Below, piece by piece: positions 24,684 to 34,346 of a DNA stretch of 64,000 nucleotides. Each line of letters starts with the position of its first letter. The first letter of the stretch is position 1. This DNA comes from Mycobacterium sp. ST-F2 (GTDB lineage: Bacteria; Actinomycetota; Actinomycetes; Mycobacteriales; Mycobacteriaceae): contig NZ_JMHT01000063.1 in assembly GCF_001905655.1 (NCBI RefSeq), positions 39,893-103,892 of the forward strand. Direction: 5' to 3'. Under the pieces are notes generated by a model. The model worked only from the letters and a program-made list of their open reading frames with translations, did not search any database and was not told the DNA's origin. Position numbers and translations under genes: made by a program.

Positions 24684-25969
24684 ACCTCACCTTTCAGCCG
24701 CCGGTCATCAAGTGCCAACCCGGTGATCGCCGAATCGATTCCGTGCTCGACGACCCGATCGGCGAAATCGTCGGCAGCGCTGCGCCCGTGCTGCGCCTGC
24801 CACAGCAGTCGGTCCATGGCGTCGGCCAGGTCGGCGGGCGCGACGGCGGCCGCCGCTTCGACGCACCGCACCGCCGCGGCCTGCAGCCGCGGATCGGCCA
24901 GCCCCACCCGAGCCGCCTGGTCCCACGCCGTCGCCACGGATTCGGTTGTCTCCCAGGCGATCTGCGACAATCCGGCATCATCCAGCAACGTCACCAAGGT
25001 GAACACGACAGCCGGCCATAACGCGTCGGGCAATGCGTCGAGGTAGCGGATCTCCAGCCAGCGCCGCGGCCGCACCGGCGGGAACAGCGTGGTCAGGTGA
25101 TAGTCCAAGTCCGCCTCGGTGGGCCGGCGGCCGCCGAGCAGCCTGCGCCCGTCGGCCCAGTCGGCGAATGGCACCCATTCGGTGATGGGTTCCGCCTCCG
25201 GCGTGTGCACCAGCATCACCGGGGCCTTGAGGGCGTAGCGCGCCCAGTCGTTGGCCGGATCATCGCCACTGGCACCGAGAATCGGCCCACAGCGGGCGGT
25301 GTCGAGCTGACCCCAGATGCGCTGCCGCGTGCTCTGCCATCCGGTGAAGTCACCACTGAGCATGGGCGAGCTCGCCGACAGGGCGATCATGGTCGGCCCC
25401 AGAGCATGCGCCAGCCGGACCCGGTCGGCCCAACCGTCGCGTGGACCCGCATCGATGTTGATCTGCAGCGAGGCCGTCGACGTCATCATCGCCGCCCCGG
25501 CCGCGCCCGTGCCACCCGCGGCGAAGAATGCCTCCATGGCCCGGTACCGACCGCCGGGGTTGACGCGCGCCTGCGGCCGGAGTGGATCCACACCGAGCTG
25601 AAGCAGGCCCAACCCACGTCGCCGCATTGCTTCGCGCAGCACCACCTGATCGGCCTGCATCGCCGCCACGGCGGCCCCGGCACCGTCGAGCGGTGGCCCT
25701 GACAGTTCGATGGCCCCGCCGGGTTCCAAGGTGATCGCGCTGCCACCGGGCAGCGGCGGCACCGACTCGACGGCCACCGTCAGTTCGTCCCAACCCGGCC
25801 GCCGCGTCAGGTCGGACAGGTCGAAGCAGTGCGCCTCGAGTTCGAGGCCGACGCGGCCGACGGGCCCGTCCTGCAGGCAACCTCCGCCGGCCAGCAGAGC
25901 AGCGCTGTACGCGCTGGACAACTCGGGGTAATCGGCGTGCGGACGACGCACGGCGGTGGCGGTGCCCAT
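24680..25969 (-). CDS. egtA: EgtA, glutamate-cysteine ligase
   Basis: A 429-residue ligase that makes gamma-glutamylcysteine from glutamate, cysteine and ATP for ergothioneine synthesis. It belongs to the plant/alpha-proteobacterial GCS2 type: GLELEAHCFD, EPGGAIELSGPP and STASLQINIDAG are the ATP/metal-binding landmarks. I use the ATG at 25969, preceded by a good ribosome binding site (GGAAGGGG); an upstream in-frame start at 26032 adds residues unlike the family. It is the first gene of the egt operon. Confidence 0.94.
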   Translation of the reverse strand: MGTATAVRRPHADYPELSSAYSAALLAGGGCLQDGPVGRVGLELEAHCFDLSDLTRRPGWDELTVAVESVPPLPGGSAITLEPGGAIELSGPPLDGAGAAVAAMQADQVVLREAMRRRGLGLLQLGVDPLRPQARVNPGGRYRAMEAFFAAGGTGAAGAAMMTSTASLQINIDAGPRDGWADRVRLAHALGPTMIALSASSPMLSGDFTGWQSTRQRIWGQLDTARCGPILGASGDDPANDWARYALKAPVMLVHTPEAEPITEWVPFADWADGRRLLGGRRPTEADLDYHLTTLFPPVRPRRWLEIRYLDALPDALWPAVVFTLVTLLDDAGLSQIAWETTESVATAWDQAARVGLADPRLQAAAVRCVEAAAAVAPADLADAMDRLLWQAQHGRSAADDFADRVVEHGIDSAITGLALDDRRLKGEV

Positions 25970-26032
25970 CTGAACATCCCCTTCCGGGATCCGGGCCATC
26001 CCCGCATCCGTTGGTTGGTGTTCCCGGACCAA

Positions 26033-26053
26033 GTCTGCGTTACACAGGCAGAC
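26033..26053. repeat. Short inverted repeat upstream of egtA
   Basis: Perfect 6-base arms GTCTGC and GCAGAC, nine bases apart, 64-84 bases upstream of the egtA start. It could be an operator or a leader hairpin for the ergothioneine operon; the arms are short, so chance is possible. The rest of 25970-26149 shows no clear promoter by eye. Confidence 0.3.
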
Positions 26054-26149
26054 GCGTCCCGAGCATTACGTGTTCGTCCGACGATGCCATGAGGCACCGA
26101 CAAAAATCTGCGCAATATCTGTGCGGCGCCTGCCCACCCCAGCGCATCG

Positions 26150-26794
26150 TCATTGCCCCAGACTGTTCTGCATGGCCCCGGCCAGCACGTTGACCGCCAG
26201 GCCGGCGTTGCCGGATTGGCAGACTTTCGCCTGCAGCAGAACGTTCTCGCGGAGCCTGGTCTGGACGAAACAGCGCCGATCGGTGTCTGCCTCCTGCTTG
26301 ACCCAGGCCGCGTCGATCGGGCTGGCCTGCGCGCCCGCGAAGCTCCAGACCTCGGTCCGGCCGTTCTCGAGGTGCATCGCGGTGGTCTGTCCCGAGCACC
26401 CGACGGTGCGGTCGACGACGCGGTGGAAGGCCCGCGCGGCAGCCTCGGAGGTGGCGAACACACCCACGGCCTGTTTGGCGGAGTGGCTGTCGTCGGTGGC
26501 CGACGTCTGCGCCACGGCACCGTTGAACGACGCCAGGTCCGGGTCGCCGTAGACCTCGGGCAGCCCGATGTCTCCCCAGTTGTTGCACACGGGGAGGTCG
26601 ACGAAGAAGCCCTGGTACGGCGCGGTGAAGGTGGACTCCCAGCCCATCGGCGCGCCGACCACATTGCCGACCGATCCCTTGGCGAGGACCGCATATGACA
26701 CGACACCGGGGTCCGACGGCTTGGCGGCGGCGACCGGAGCAAGGGCGAGGGCACCGGTGACGCAGGCTGTGAACCAGACGGGGCACGCAGTCAT
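26150..26794 (-). CDS. Secreted PknH-sensor-like protein (Rv3705c-like)
   Basis: A 214-residue exported protein with a signal peptide ending near APVAAAKP (about residue 24). The mature part resembles the extracellular sensor domain of PknH-type proteins (PknH_C): paired cysteines in VCNNWGD, VGCSGQTT, RRCFVQT and VCQSGNAG, and the motif FATSEAAARAFHRVV. The four cysteines probably form two disulfides. Free-standing copies are common as mycobacterial lipoproteins and secreted proteins with no known ligand. It has the same position and size as Rv3705c. Confidence 0.85.
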   Translation of the reverse strand: MTACPVWFTACVTGALALAPVAAAKPSDPGVVSYAVLAKGSVGNVVGAPMGWESTFTAPYQGFFVDLPVCNNWGDIGLPEVYGDPDLASFNGAVAQTSATDDSHSAKQAVGVFATSEAAARAFHRVVDRTVGCSGQTTAMHLENGRTEVWSFAGAQASPIDAAWVKQEADTDRRCFVQTRLRENVLLQAKVCQSGNAGLAVNVLAGAMQNSLGQ

Positions 26795-26841
26795 GTTTCG
26801 ATGATGCCAGTTGCGGCCAACCTGCTCGGCCGCCCGATTTC

Positions 26842-28023
26842 TCAGTACGGCTTGCCCGTGACCACGCAGTGGGTGCGGCCGTAGATGGTGGGCATGCACA
26901 GATTGCAGTGTGTGCACGCGGATTTGACGGGGCTTGCACTGTCTTCTGCCTGAATCCGGTTGAGCAGATCGGGTTCGGCCAGCAGGGCCCGGCCCATCGC
27001 CACGAACTCGAACCCCTCGGCCATGGCCAGGTCCATGGTCTCCCGGTTGGTGATGCCGCCCAACAGGATCAGCGGCATCGTGAGTTCGGCGCGGAATTGG
27101 CGGGCCTCCTTGAGCAGGTAGGCCTCCCGGTAGGGATATTCGCGGAAGAACTTGTGCCCGGTCATCCGGATGCCCCAGCTCAGCGGTGGCCGGAAGTTCG
27201 CGGCGAACTCTTTGACCGGGGCGTCGCCGCGGAACAGGTACATCGGGTTGACCAGGGAACTGCCCGCGGTCAGCTCCAGGGCATCCAGCGCCCCGTCCTC
27301 TTCGAGCCATTTGGCGGTCTGCAGCGACTCCTCAATCGGGATGCCGCCGCGGACGCCGTCGCTCATGTTGAGTTTGGCGATCACCGCGATCTGATTGCCG
27401 ACGGCCTCGCGGACGGCCTGCACGGTGCCGCGGGCCACCTTGGCGCGGTTGTGCAGTGAGCCGCCGAACTCGTCGCGGCGCTTGTTGATCAACGGCGACA
27501 GGAACGAGCTGGCGAAGTAGTTGTGGCCCAGATGGACTTCGACAGCGTCGAACCCGGCCTCGATCGCCAACCTCGCGGCGCCCGCGTGCGCGGCCATCAC
27601 ACCATCGATATCGGCGCGGGTGGCTTTCTTGGCGAAGCGCATCGACAGCGGGTTGAAGAACCGCACCGGGGCCAGTGCCTTGGCCTTGTTGGTGCGCGGG
27701 TTGGCCACCGGCCCGGCGTGCCCGATCTGCGCGCTGATCGCCGCACCCTCACCGTGGATCGTGTCGGTGAGCTTCCGCAGGCCCGGGAGCGCTTCGGGGC
27801 GCATCCACAGCTGCCAGCCGTCGGTACGCCCACCTGGGGACACCGCGCAGTACGCGACGGTCGTCATCCCGACGCCACCCGCGGCGGGCAACTGGTGGTA
27901 GCGGATCAGGTCATCCGTGACCAGAGCATCCGGGGTGGCCGCCTCGAACGTCGCGGCCTTGATCACCCGGTTGCGCAACGTGATCGGACCGAGCTTGGCC
28001 GGCTGGAAGGGATCGGTCCCCAT
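26842..28023 (-). CDS. NADH:flavin oxidoreductase, old yellow enzyme family
   Basis: A 393-residue FMN-binding TIM barrel. Landmarks are LGPITLRNRVIKAATFE at the start, AQIGHAG, the active-site HLGHNYFASSFLSP, NKRRDEFGGS, and GRALLAEPDL near the end. An atypical C-terminal cysteine set C-x2-C-x2-C-x9-C (CTHCNLCMPTIYGRTHC) could bind zinc or an iron-sulfur cluster as in dienoyl-CoA reductase relatives, but spacing differs from the standard. The electron acceptor is unknown. It is divergent from a TetR gene with a shared long palindrome between them, so it is probably TetR-controlled and induced by its substrate. Confidence 0.88.
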   Translation of the reverse strand: MGTDPFQPAKLGPITLRNRVIKAATFEAATPDALVTDDLIRYHQLPAAGGVGMTTVAYCAVSPGGRTDGWQLWMRPEALPGLRKLTDTIHGEGAAISAQIGHAGPVANPRTNKAKALAPVRFFNPLSMRFAKKATRADIDGVMAAHAGAARLAIEAGFDAVEVHLGHNYFASSFLSPLINKRRDEFGGSLHNRAKVARGTVQAVREAVGNQIAVIAKLNMSDGVRGGIPIEESLQTAKWLEEDGALDALELTAGSSLVNPMYLFRGDAPVKEFAANFRPPLSWGIRMTGHKFFREYPYREAYLLKEARQFRAELTMPLILLGGITNRETMDLAMAEGFEFVAMGRALLAEPDLLNRIQAEDSASPVKSACTHCNLCMPTIYGRTHCVVTGKPY

Positions 28024-28058
28024 GGCTTCAGTGATCCTTTCGGTAAATCTCGACCCGA

Positions 28059-28089
28059 GCAATTAAGTATCCAGTGGTACACTAATTGC
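28059..28089. promoter_or_regulatory. Operator-like inverted repeat between the flavin oxidoreductase and TetR genes
   Basis: Perfect outer arms GCAATTA (28059-28065) and TAATTGC (28083-28089), with inner GTA and TAC half-sites, make a 31-base dyad. It lies 36 bases upstream of the oxidoreductase start and 53 bases upstream of the TetR start, the arrangement expected for a TetR that represses its divergent neighbour and itself. Confidence 0.65.
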
Positions 28090-28141
28090 AGGCTTGGCGT
28101 CAATGACCCTGTCCCTACTCAGGTGCTGTGATGATGGACCC

Positions 28142-28759
28142 GTGAGCAGTCAGTCAGGCCCCGGTCGGCCGCGGGACTCGAGCATCGACGATCGCGTACT
28201 CACCGCGACCCGAGAGCTCCTGTCAGAGGGCGGGTTTCAGGACTTGAGCATGCGCCTCGTCGCGCAGCGCTCCGGCGTCACCCGCGCCAGCCTGGCCCGG
28301 CGCTGGCCATCGAAGGCAGCGTTGGTCGTCGATGCGGTCATGGGTGTGACACCTGATCTGACGCCGTTCGCCGGCACTGATGTCTACGGCTGGATTGATT
28401 TCGTCGTCCGGGGCAGCCGCGCGCTGTTCAACCGCCCGGACATGAAAGCAGCGGCGCCCGACCTGACCCTGGCATTGCTCGAAGACAAGACACTGGGACG
28501 GTCGCTGTGGAATCGGTTCACCGGGCCGGCGGTCGAGCTGTTCGCCGACGACGTCGGAGCACAGACCACCGAGGAACGGCACAGTGCGGAGCTGGACGCG
28601 CGCGCCGTGCTGATCATGGCTGCGGGTGCCGCCATGTACCTGACCACCATCGCCGCCGACGACGACTCTGCCGAGCTCGAGGAGCGCATGGTCGAACTGC
28701 TGACCACCGGGTATCGGGCAGCGGCGGCCAACCGCACGGCGACCGACGGGCAGGACTAG
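28142..28759 (+). CDS. TetR-family regulator
   Basis: A 205-residue TetR protein. The helix-turn-helix is RLVAQRSGVTRASLARRWPSKAALVVDAV, about residues 37-65. The start is taken at GTG 28142 (VSSQSGPGRPRD) because this removes an unconserved 16-residue tail. The C-terminal TetR_C-like domain has no recognisable ligand signature. It is divergent from an old yellow enzyme gene and probably regulates it through the dyad at 28059-28089. A hairpin terminator follows the stop. Confidence 0.88.
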   Translation: MSSQSGPGRPRDSSIDDRVLTATRELLSEGGFQDLSMRLVAQRSGVTRASLARRWPSKAALVVDAVMGVTPDLTPFAGTDVYGWIDFVVRGSRALFNRPDMKAAAPDLTLALLEDKTLGRSLWNRFTGPAVELFADDVGAQTTEERHSAELDARAVLIMAAGAAMYLTTIAADDDSAELEERMVELLTTGYRAAAANRTATDGQD

Positions 28760-28765
28760 GAAAGA

Positions 28766-28800
28766 CGAGAGGCCGCACCCTGATCGGGCACGGCCTCTCG
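28766..28800. terminator. Terminator shared by the TetR gene and the convergent membrane protein gene
   Basis: Perfect 10-base arms CGAGAGGCCG and CGGCCTCTCG around a 15-base loop, followed by TTTG. It lies seven bases after the TetR stop and 21 bases before the stop of the convergent gene. Confidence 0.85.
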
Positions 28801-28821
28801 TTTGATGCAGGACTGGTTCGG

Positions 28822-29262
28822 TCAGCGGCCAGGCTGAGTGGGGGCGGGCTGGCCGGGGGCCTGCGGGCCGGGACCGCCGGGGCCCTGACCGCCCGGACCC
28901 TGCCAACCGGGGCCGCCCGGGAACATCGGGTGCCACATGCCGCCGCCCGGGCCGTGGCGGCCCTCGCGGAACTCCGACATGTCCTGTCCACGGTGGTGCT
29001 TGTGCCAGCCGCCGTGATGACCGCCGCCCGAATGCGCACCGAGGATGAAACCGGAGAAGAAGATCGTCGCGACGATGAACACGATGCCGGCGACGATGCC
29101 GACCCACGCCAGCACCTTGTTGAGCTTGCTGGTTCTCGGCTCTGCGGCCGGCGCGACGGGCGCGGCGGGGGCCGCCACCGCGGTAGCTGCGGGAACGGGC
29201 GGGAACGAGTCGGTCGGGGTGTCCGGCGTCTCGGGGTTCGCTTTCGGGGTGTCGTCACTCAT
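28822..29262 (-). CDS. Pro/Gly/His-rich single-pass membrane protein
   Basis: A 146-residue protein. An acidic Pro/Ala-rich N-terminal half is followed by one membrane helix (about residues 49-72, VLAWVGIVAGIVFIVATIFFSG) and then a His/Gly run (HSGGGHHGGWHKHHRGQD) and a GPGGQGPGGPGPQ tail outside or in the periplasm. The His-rich stretch could bind metal ions, which is inference only. Low-complexity proteins of this kind are common in mycobacteria and have no known function. The ATG at 29262 is chosen to remove nine upstream residues lacking conserved character. Confidence 0.75.
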   Translation of the reverse strand: MSDDTPKANPETPDTPTDSFPPVPAATAVAAPAAPVAPAAEPRTSKLNKVLAWVGIVAGIVFIVATIFFSGFILGAHSGGGHHGGWHKHHRGQDMSEFREGRHGPGGGMWHPMFPGGPGWQGPGGQGPGGPGPQAPGQPAPTQPGR

Positions 29263-29424
29263 GTCATCGATAATCCATGCGGCAACCACTGCGGTGGCTA
29301 GGTTGCGCGTAAGAATCAGCTATGAGCCGCTCGGACGCGGTAGCGTGGCCTGTGTACCGGGGCATCGGCCGGGCTTTGGGGGCCGGCCGAAGCTCCGATA
29401 TCAGAACGCGGCAGAAAAGGTGCG

Positions 29425-29889
29425 ATGTCCAGAACCACCCTGCGCGCCGTTGTCCTCACCTGCGGCACCGCGTTGCTGCTGACCCTCACTCCGGCGTGTG
29501 CGAAGCAGTCGGCCACCCTCACCGGGCCGGCACCGACAGCGTCGCCGACCGCCGTCTCGCACACCCCGTCGACAACCACCCGCAGCAAGTCCGGGCTACC
29601 CGTCTGCCAGCTGTCGTCGTTGCCGGCCGAGGCCACCACGACCGTCAACCTGATCCACCGCGGCGGCCCGTTCCCCTACGACCGGGACGGCATCGTGTTC
29701 GGCAACTTCGAGCGCCGGCTGCCGAACCAGCAGCGCGGGTACTACCACGAGTACACGGTGCCGACGCCCGGCGCGAAGACCCGCGGCGCACGACGAGTCA
29801 TCACCGGCGGCGAGCCGCCGACCAGCCCGCCGGAGTTCTACTACACCGGCGACCACTACGAGACGTTCTGCCAGATCGGAGGAGCGTGA
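29425..29889 (+). CDS. Exported lipoprotein RNase, barnase/RNase N1 family
   Basis: A 154-residue protein with an N-terminal signal ending in a lipobox (LTPAC, Cys25) and a Ser/Thr-rich linker. The guanyl-specific ribonuclease domain follows from about residue 60: NFERRLP, YYHEYTVPTPG with the general-base glutamate, GARRVITG with the arginine, and a C-terminal histidine in YYTGDHYETF. The residues needed for RNA cleavage are therefore present. The stop overlaps the next gene, a barstar, as GTGA. The pair is an exported RNase with its intracellular inhibitor; whether it attacks neighbours or scavenges RNA is unknown. A -10-like TAGCGT lies 80 bases upstream. Confidence 0.85.
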   Translation: MSRTTLRAVVLTCGTALLLTLTPACAKQSATLTGPAPTASPTAVSHTPSTTTRSKSGLPVCQLSSLPAEATTTVNLIHRGGPFPYDRDGIVFGNFERRLPNQQRGYYHEYTVPTPGAKTRGARRVITGGEPPTSPPEFYYTGDHYETFCQIGGA

Positions 29890-30161
29890 AGACTTTCACG
29901 GTGCGTGGTGCGCGAATCCATTCCCGCGCAGACCTTTTCACCGAGTTGGGCCACGCTGTCAACGGCGCGGGCGGCTACTTCGGCAGCAATCTCGACGCGC
30001 TGGCCGACTGCCTCGGCGGCAGCTACGGCACCCCGGACGACGAGCCGTTCCGCTTCGTGCTGACCGACAGTGCAAAAGCCAAGAAGGCGTTGGATTCTCA
30101 CACCTGGACCGGGCTGCTCGACGTGTTCGACAGCGCCGGAATCGACTTGGTGCTGCGCTGA
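29886..30161 (+). CDS. Barstar-family RNase inhibitor
   Basis: A 91-residue protein matching barstar: a start strand VKTFTVRGARIHSRADLFTEL, the inhibitory helix-loop GGYFGSNLDALADCLGGSYG with Asp/Tyr contacts, and a hydrophobic C-terminal strand GIDLVLR. It should plug the active site of the RNase encoded directly upstream, protecting the cell before export. The overlap GTGA makes its synthesis depend on translation of the RNase. The stop lies one base from that of the convergent DUF4185 gene, with no terminator between them. Confidence 0.9.
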   Translation: MKTFTVRGARIHSRADLFTELGHAVNGAGGYFGSNLDALADCLGGSYGTPDDEPFRFVLTDSAKAKKALDSHTWTGLLDVFDSAGIDLVLR

Positions 30162-30162
30162 C

Positions 30163-31275
30163 CTAGGGCTTCACCGGATTCACCGCGAACTGGATGACGC
30201 GGTACGGCGCGGTGTCGCGAGGCTTGGTGTTCCACTGGCTGACCAGGATGCGCAGTTCGTCGAGCGTCGAACCCGGGGAGATATAGCCGCCGTAGGGCTG
30301 CGCCAGCTGATTGTCTTGCGGCTCAGGCAGTTCGTCGGCCTGCTCCGGCCAGCCGCCTGCCACGACAACGGTCGTGACCGGCGCGGCGCCGAGTTCCGTC
30401 GGCGCATTCGCGACGCGGACCTCCATGTTGCCGGTGCTGCTGTTGAAGTAGGACAGCACCGTCTTGCCGTCGACCTGCTTCATGCTCATCTCACCGGTCA
30501 GGTCGCCCCACAACGGGGTCGGCGCCTTGCCCCAGCCCGCGGTGGCAGACCAGCCCTGCCAGCTGGACCGGTCGGTGAAGGACTGTGGCGTCGCCCGGTA
30601 GAGGAAAGTCGGGCTGCTGCGATCAAAGTTGTTGGCGGCGATGTACACCCAGCCTCGCGACGAGTCCGCGGTGGGCACCGGGTCGTAGTAACCGGTGATC
30701 TGACTCTGCGCTCCCCCGGCGTAGCCGGCCGGCCGCACCGACCCCGGCACCGTCGGCCAACTCCCACGCGACGGATCCGCTTTGACCAAACGCGAACTCA
30801 CCGGCTTCAGGTCGCGTGTGGTGGTGATCAGGAGGTAGTTCTCCCGGTTGATGTTCACCACCCCGGCCGGAAGTTGAGACGTGCCAGAAACTTTGGGGTC
30901 GGCCAACAGTGGCTTGTCGATGCCCATGACACCGCGGTACCGCAGGCCGTCCGGTGAATTGATGGAGTCGGTCTCGACGTGCAACGCGACGGGCGCATAC
31001 CAGCCGCCGAATCCGACACCCTGCCCCGCGAAGCTGTCGCCGCAGATTTGCAGGATGCCGCTGGGGAACTCCATGAACTCGCAGAGATCGGTCGCCCCGA
31101 TGCCGTAATCGGCTGTCGGCGTGCCGGTTCCGGCCACCGGGCCGATCCGCGTCACCTCACCGACGACGAGCGGACGCAGCACCGGTGTGGGCACCGGCGC
31201 AGGCGGGTCCGCCTGCGCCGTCGGCACAACCAGCCCGAGCGCCAGCGCCACGACAGACGCGGTGGCCGCCCGCAA
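30163..31275 (-). CDS. Secreted DUF4185 protein (Rv3707c-like)
   Basis: A 370-residue exported protein with a TTG start (MRAATASVVALALGLVVPTAQADP) and a clear Sec signal. The mature part has the five-bladed propeller-like repeats of DUF4185: GGWYAPVALHVETD, YRGVMGIDKPLLA, LLITTTRDLKPVSSRLV, GWVYIAANNFDRSSPTFLYR and YGGYISPGSTLDEL. DUF4185 includes mycobacterial endo-D-arabinanase families that act on arabinan of the cell wall, so a glycan-degrading function is plausible but unproven here. Only two bases separate it from asd, so it is translated with the aspartate pathway genes. Confidence 0.82.
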   Translation of the reverse strand: MRAATASVVALALGLVVPTAQADPPAPVPTPVLRPLVVGEVTRIGPVAGTGTPTADYGIGATDLCEFMEFPSGILQICGDSFAGQGVGFGGWYAPVALHVETDSINSPDGLRYRGVMGIDKPLLADPKVSGTSQLPAGVVNINRENYLLITTTRDLKPVSSRLVKADPSRGSWPTVPGSVRPAGYAGGAQSQITGYYDPVPTADSSRGWVYIAANNFDRSSPTFLYRATPQSFTDRSSWQGWSATAGWGKAPTPLWGDLTGEMSMKQVDGKTVLSYFNSSTGNMEVRVANAPTELGAAPVTTVVVAGGWPEQADELPEPQDNQLAQPYGGYISPGSTLDELRILVSQWNTKPRDTAPYRVIQFAVNPVKP

Positions 31276-31277
31276 AA

Positions 31278-32312
31278 TCAGCGGGCGAGCAGCTCGGCGA
31301 TCTGGACCGTGTTGAGCGCCGCGCCCTTTCGCAGGTTGTCACCCGAGACGAACAGTGCGAGGCCACGACCGTCGGGCACACCGTGATCCTGGCGGATGCG
31401 GCCCACCAGGGAGTCGTCGGCGCCGGCGGCGGCCAGCGGCGTCGGCACGTCGACCAGGGACACCCCGGCCGCGTCGGCCAGCAGCTCGCGGGCGCGCTCA
31501 ACCGAAAGCGGCTGGGCGAACTCGGCGTTGATCGACAGCGAGTGTCCGGTGAACACCGGCACGCGCACGCAGGTGCCACTCACGGCCAGCTCCGGGATAC
31601 CGAGAATCTTGCGGCTCTCGTTGCGGAGCTTCTGGTCTTCGTCGGTCTCACCCGAGCCGTCGTCGACGAGTGAGCCGGCCAGCGGAATGACGTTGAAGGC
31701 AATGGGCGCAACGTATTTCACGGGCGCCGGGAACTCCAGCGCCGATCCGTCGTGCACCAGTTCCTCAGCGCCGGCGATCACGGCGCGAGCCTGCGAGGCC
31801 AGCTCGTCGACACCGGCGAGCCCCGAACCGGACACCGCCTGGTAGCTCGACACGATGAGCCGGGTCAGACCGGCCTCGTCGTGCAGCGGCTTGAGCACCG
31901 GCATGGCGGCCATGGTGGTGCAGTTCGGGTTGGCGATGATGCCCTTGGCTAGCTGCTTGCCGCGGACGTCGCGGTCGAAGTTGACCTCCGAAACCACCAG
32001 CGGCACATCGGGATCCTTGCGCCACGCCGACGAGTTGTCGATCACCGTGACGCCGGCGGCGGCAAAGCGCGGCGCCTGCACCCGCGACATGGTCGCGCCG
32101 GCGGAGAACAGCGCGATGTCCAGACCCGACGGGTCGGCGGTCTCGCTGTTCTCGACCTCGATCTCCTGGCCGCGGAACGTCAGCTTCTTACCCTCGGACC
32201 GCGCCGAGGCGAAGAAGCGCACGGACGTCGCCGGGAAGTTGCGTTCCTCGAGGAGCTTGCGCATGACCTGGCCGACCTGACCGGTCGCGCCCACCACACC
32301 GATGTTCACCAT
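31278..32312 (-). CDS. asd: Aspartate-semialdehyde dehydrogenase
   Basis: A 344-residue enzyme that reduces aspartyl phosphate with NADPH, leading to lysine, diaminopimelate, threonine and methionine. The nucleotide loop GVVGATGQVGQVM is at the N-terminus. Catalytic Cys131 sits in NPNCTTM and the histidine in GHSLSINAEF. The ATG at 32312 is used: a longer frame starting at 32408 would add residues that do not belong to the family. Asd lies 34 bases after ask. Confidence 0.95.
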   Translation of the reverse strand: MVNIGVVGATGQVGQVMRKLLEERNFPATSVRFFASARSEGKKLTFRGQEIEVENSETADPSGLDIALFSAGATMSRVQAPRFAAAGVTVIDNSSAWRKDPDVPLVVSEVNFDRDVRGKQLAKGIIANPNCTTMAAMPVLKPLHDEAGLTRLIVSSYQAVSGSGLAGVDELASQARAVIAGAEELVHDGSALEFPAPVKYVAPIAFNVIPLAGSLVDDGSGETDEDQKLRNESRKILGIPELAVSGTCVRVPVFTGHSLSINAEFAQPLSVERARELLADAAGVSLVDVPTPLAAAGADDSLVGRIRQDHGVPDGRGLALFVSGDNLRKGAALNTVQIAELLAR

Positions 32313-32346
32313 GTTATTTACCCCGTCGCTTCGCTCGCCCCACGAC

Positions 32347-33612
<1,266 letters not shown>

Positions 33613-33705
33613 TGTTCGCGTTTCCTTCTCTGAATTGGCAGCAAGCATTCGCATCAATGCTGCCCACAAGGATAAGGGAGGCACGAACCGGTTTTTGTTG
33701 CCCGG

Positions 33706-33711
33706 TAGCTT
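33706..33711 (+). promoter_or_regulatory. -10 element of the nitroreductase gene
   Basis: TAGCTT, seven bases before the GTG at 33719, predicts a leaderless mRNA and decides this start over a much longer upstream frame. Confidence 0.6.
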
Positions 33712-33718
33712 GGCAGAC

Positions 33719-34315
33719 GTGCACCGCACGCCTGATCGACTCGCCGCGACGTCGGTCCCGATCCATCCCGACATCGCCGCCCGCTGGAGTCCGCGCGCCT
33801 TCGACCCCAATGCCGAACTGCCGCACGAGGATCTGACGGCGTTACTGGAGGCGGCGCGGTGGGCGGCCACCTGGGGCGGGCGCCAACCCGTCCGCTTCGT
33901 CGTGGGTCTTCGGGGCGACGAGACCTTCATCACTCTCAGCGGCCTGCTCCGACGCGGTAACAGTTACGCGCAGGCCGCGTCGGCGCTGATCCTGCTCTGT
34001 TCCGATGAGGGGCCCGACGAGAAGACCGCGCTGTACAGCAAGGTCGACGCCGGTTCGGCGATGGCCAATCTGTCGGTCGAGGCGGTGTCCAGGGGCCTGA
34101 TCGTGCACCCGATGGCCGGGTTCGATGTGCCCGGCGCCGCCGCGGCGTTCGAGCTGCCCGAAACCCTGCGCCCGCTGATGGTCATCGCCGTCGGCACCCT
34201 CGGTGACTATTCGGAGGCCGGTCCCGAGATCACCGAACGCGACGGCAGGCCCCGCGAGCGGCTGCCGCTCGACCAGGTCGTTCTACGGGGATTTGTGCAC
34301 GAAAATCCGCGGTGA
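33719..34315 (+). CDS. Nitroreductase-family flavoprotein
   Basis: A 198-residue protein with the FMN-binding landmarks of the family: ARWSPRAFDPNAELPHEDLTALLEAARWAATW at the N-terminus, and the C-terminal region GLIVHPMAGFDVP and VIAVGTLGDY. It probably reduces quinones or nitro compounds with NAD(P)H, but an F420-like or ligand-specific role cannot be excluded. It is divergent from ask. The last ~25 bases form the left arm of a long hairpin that extends past the stop codon. Confidence 0.85.
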   Translation: MHRTPDRLAATSVPIHPDIAARWSPRAFDPNAELPHEDLTALLEAARWAATWGGRQPVRFVVGLRGDETFITLSGLLRRGNSYAQAASALILLCSDEGPDEKTALYSKVDAGSAMANLSVEAVSRGLIVHPMAGFDVPGAAAAFELPETLRPLMVIAVGTLGDYSEAGPEITERDGRPRERLPLDQVVLRGFVHENPR

Positions 34316-34337
34316 GCGCGGAAAATCGTGCACAAAT
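34291..34337. terminator. Long interrupted hairpin between convergent genes
   Basis: Left arm ATTTGTGCACGA-AAA-TCCGCG (34291-34311) and right arm CGCGGA-AAA-TCGTGCACAAAT (34317-34337) pair over 18 bases with a 3x3 A-A internal loop. The stem starts inside the nitroreductase coding end and terminates nine bases before the convergent gene's stop. It is probably a bidirectional terminator; it could also be an interspersed repeat family. Confidence 0.6.
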
Positions 34338-34346
34338 CGCTCGTAG

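Noticed and set aside
26150..27310. A 386-residue minus-strand frame giving the PknH-sensor-like protein a long N-terminus
   Set aside because: The extra part is antisense-frame overlap with the flavin oxidoreductase gene. The signal peptide at 26794 fixes the real start.
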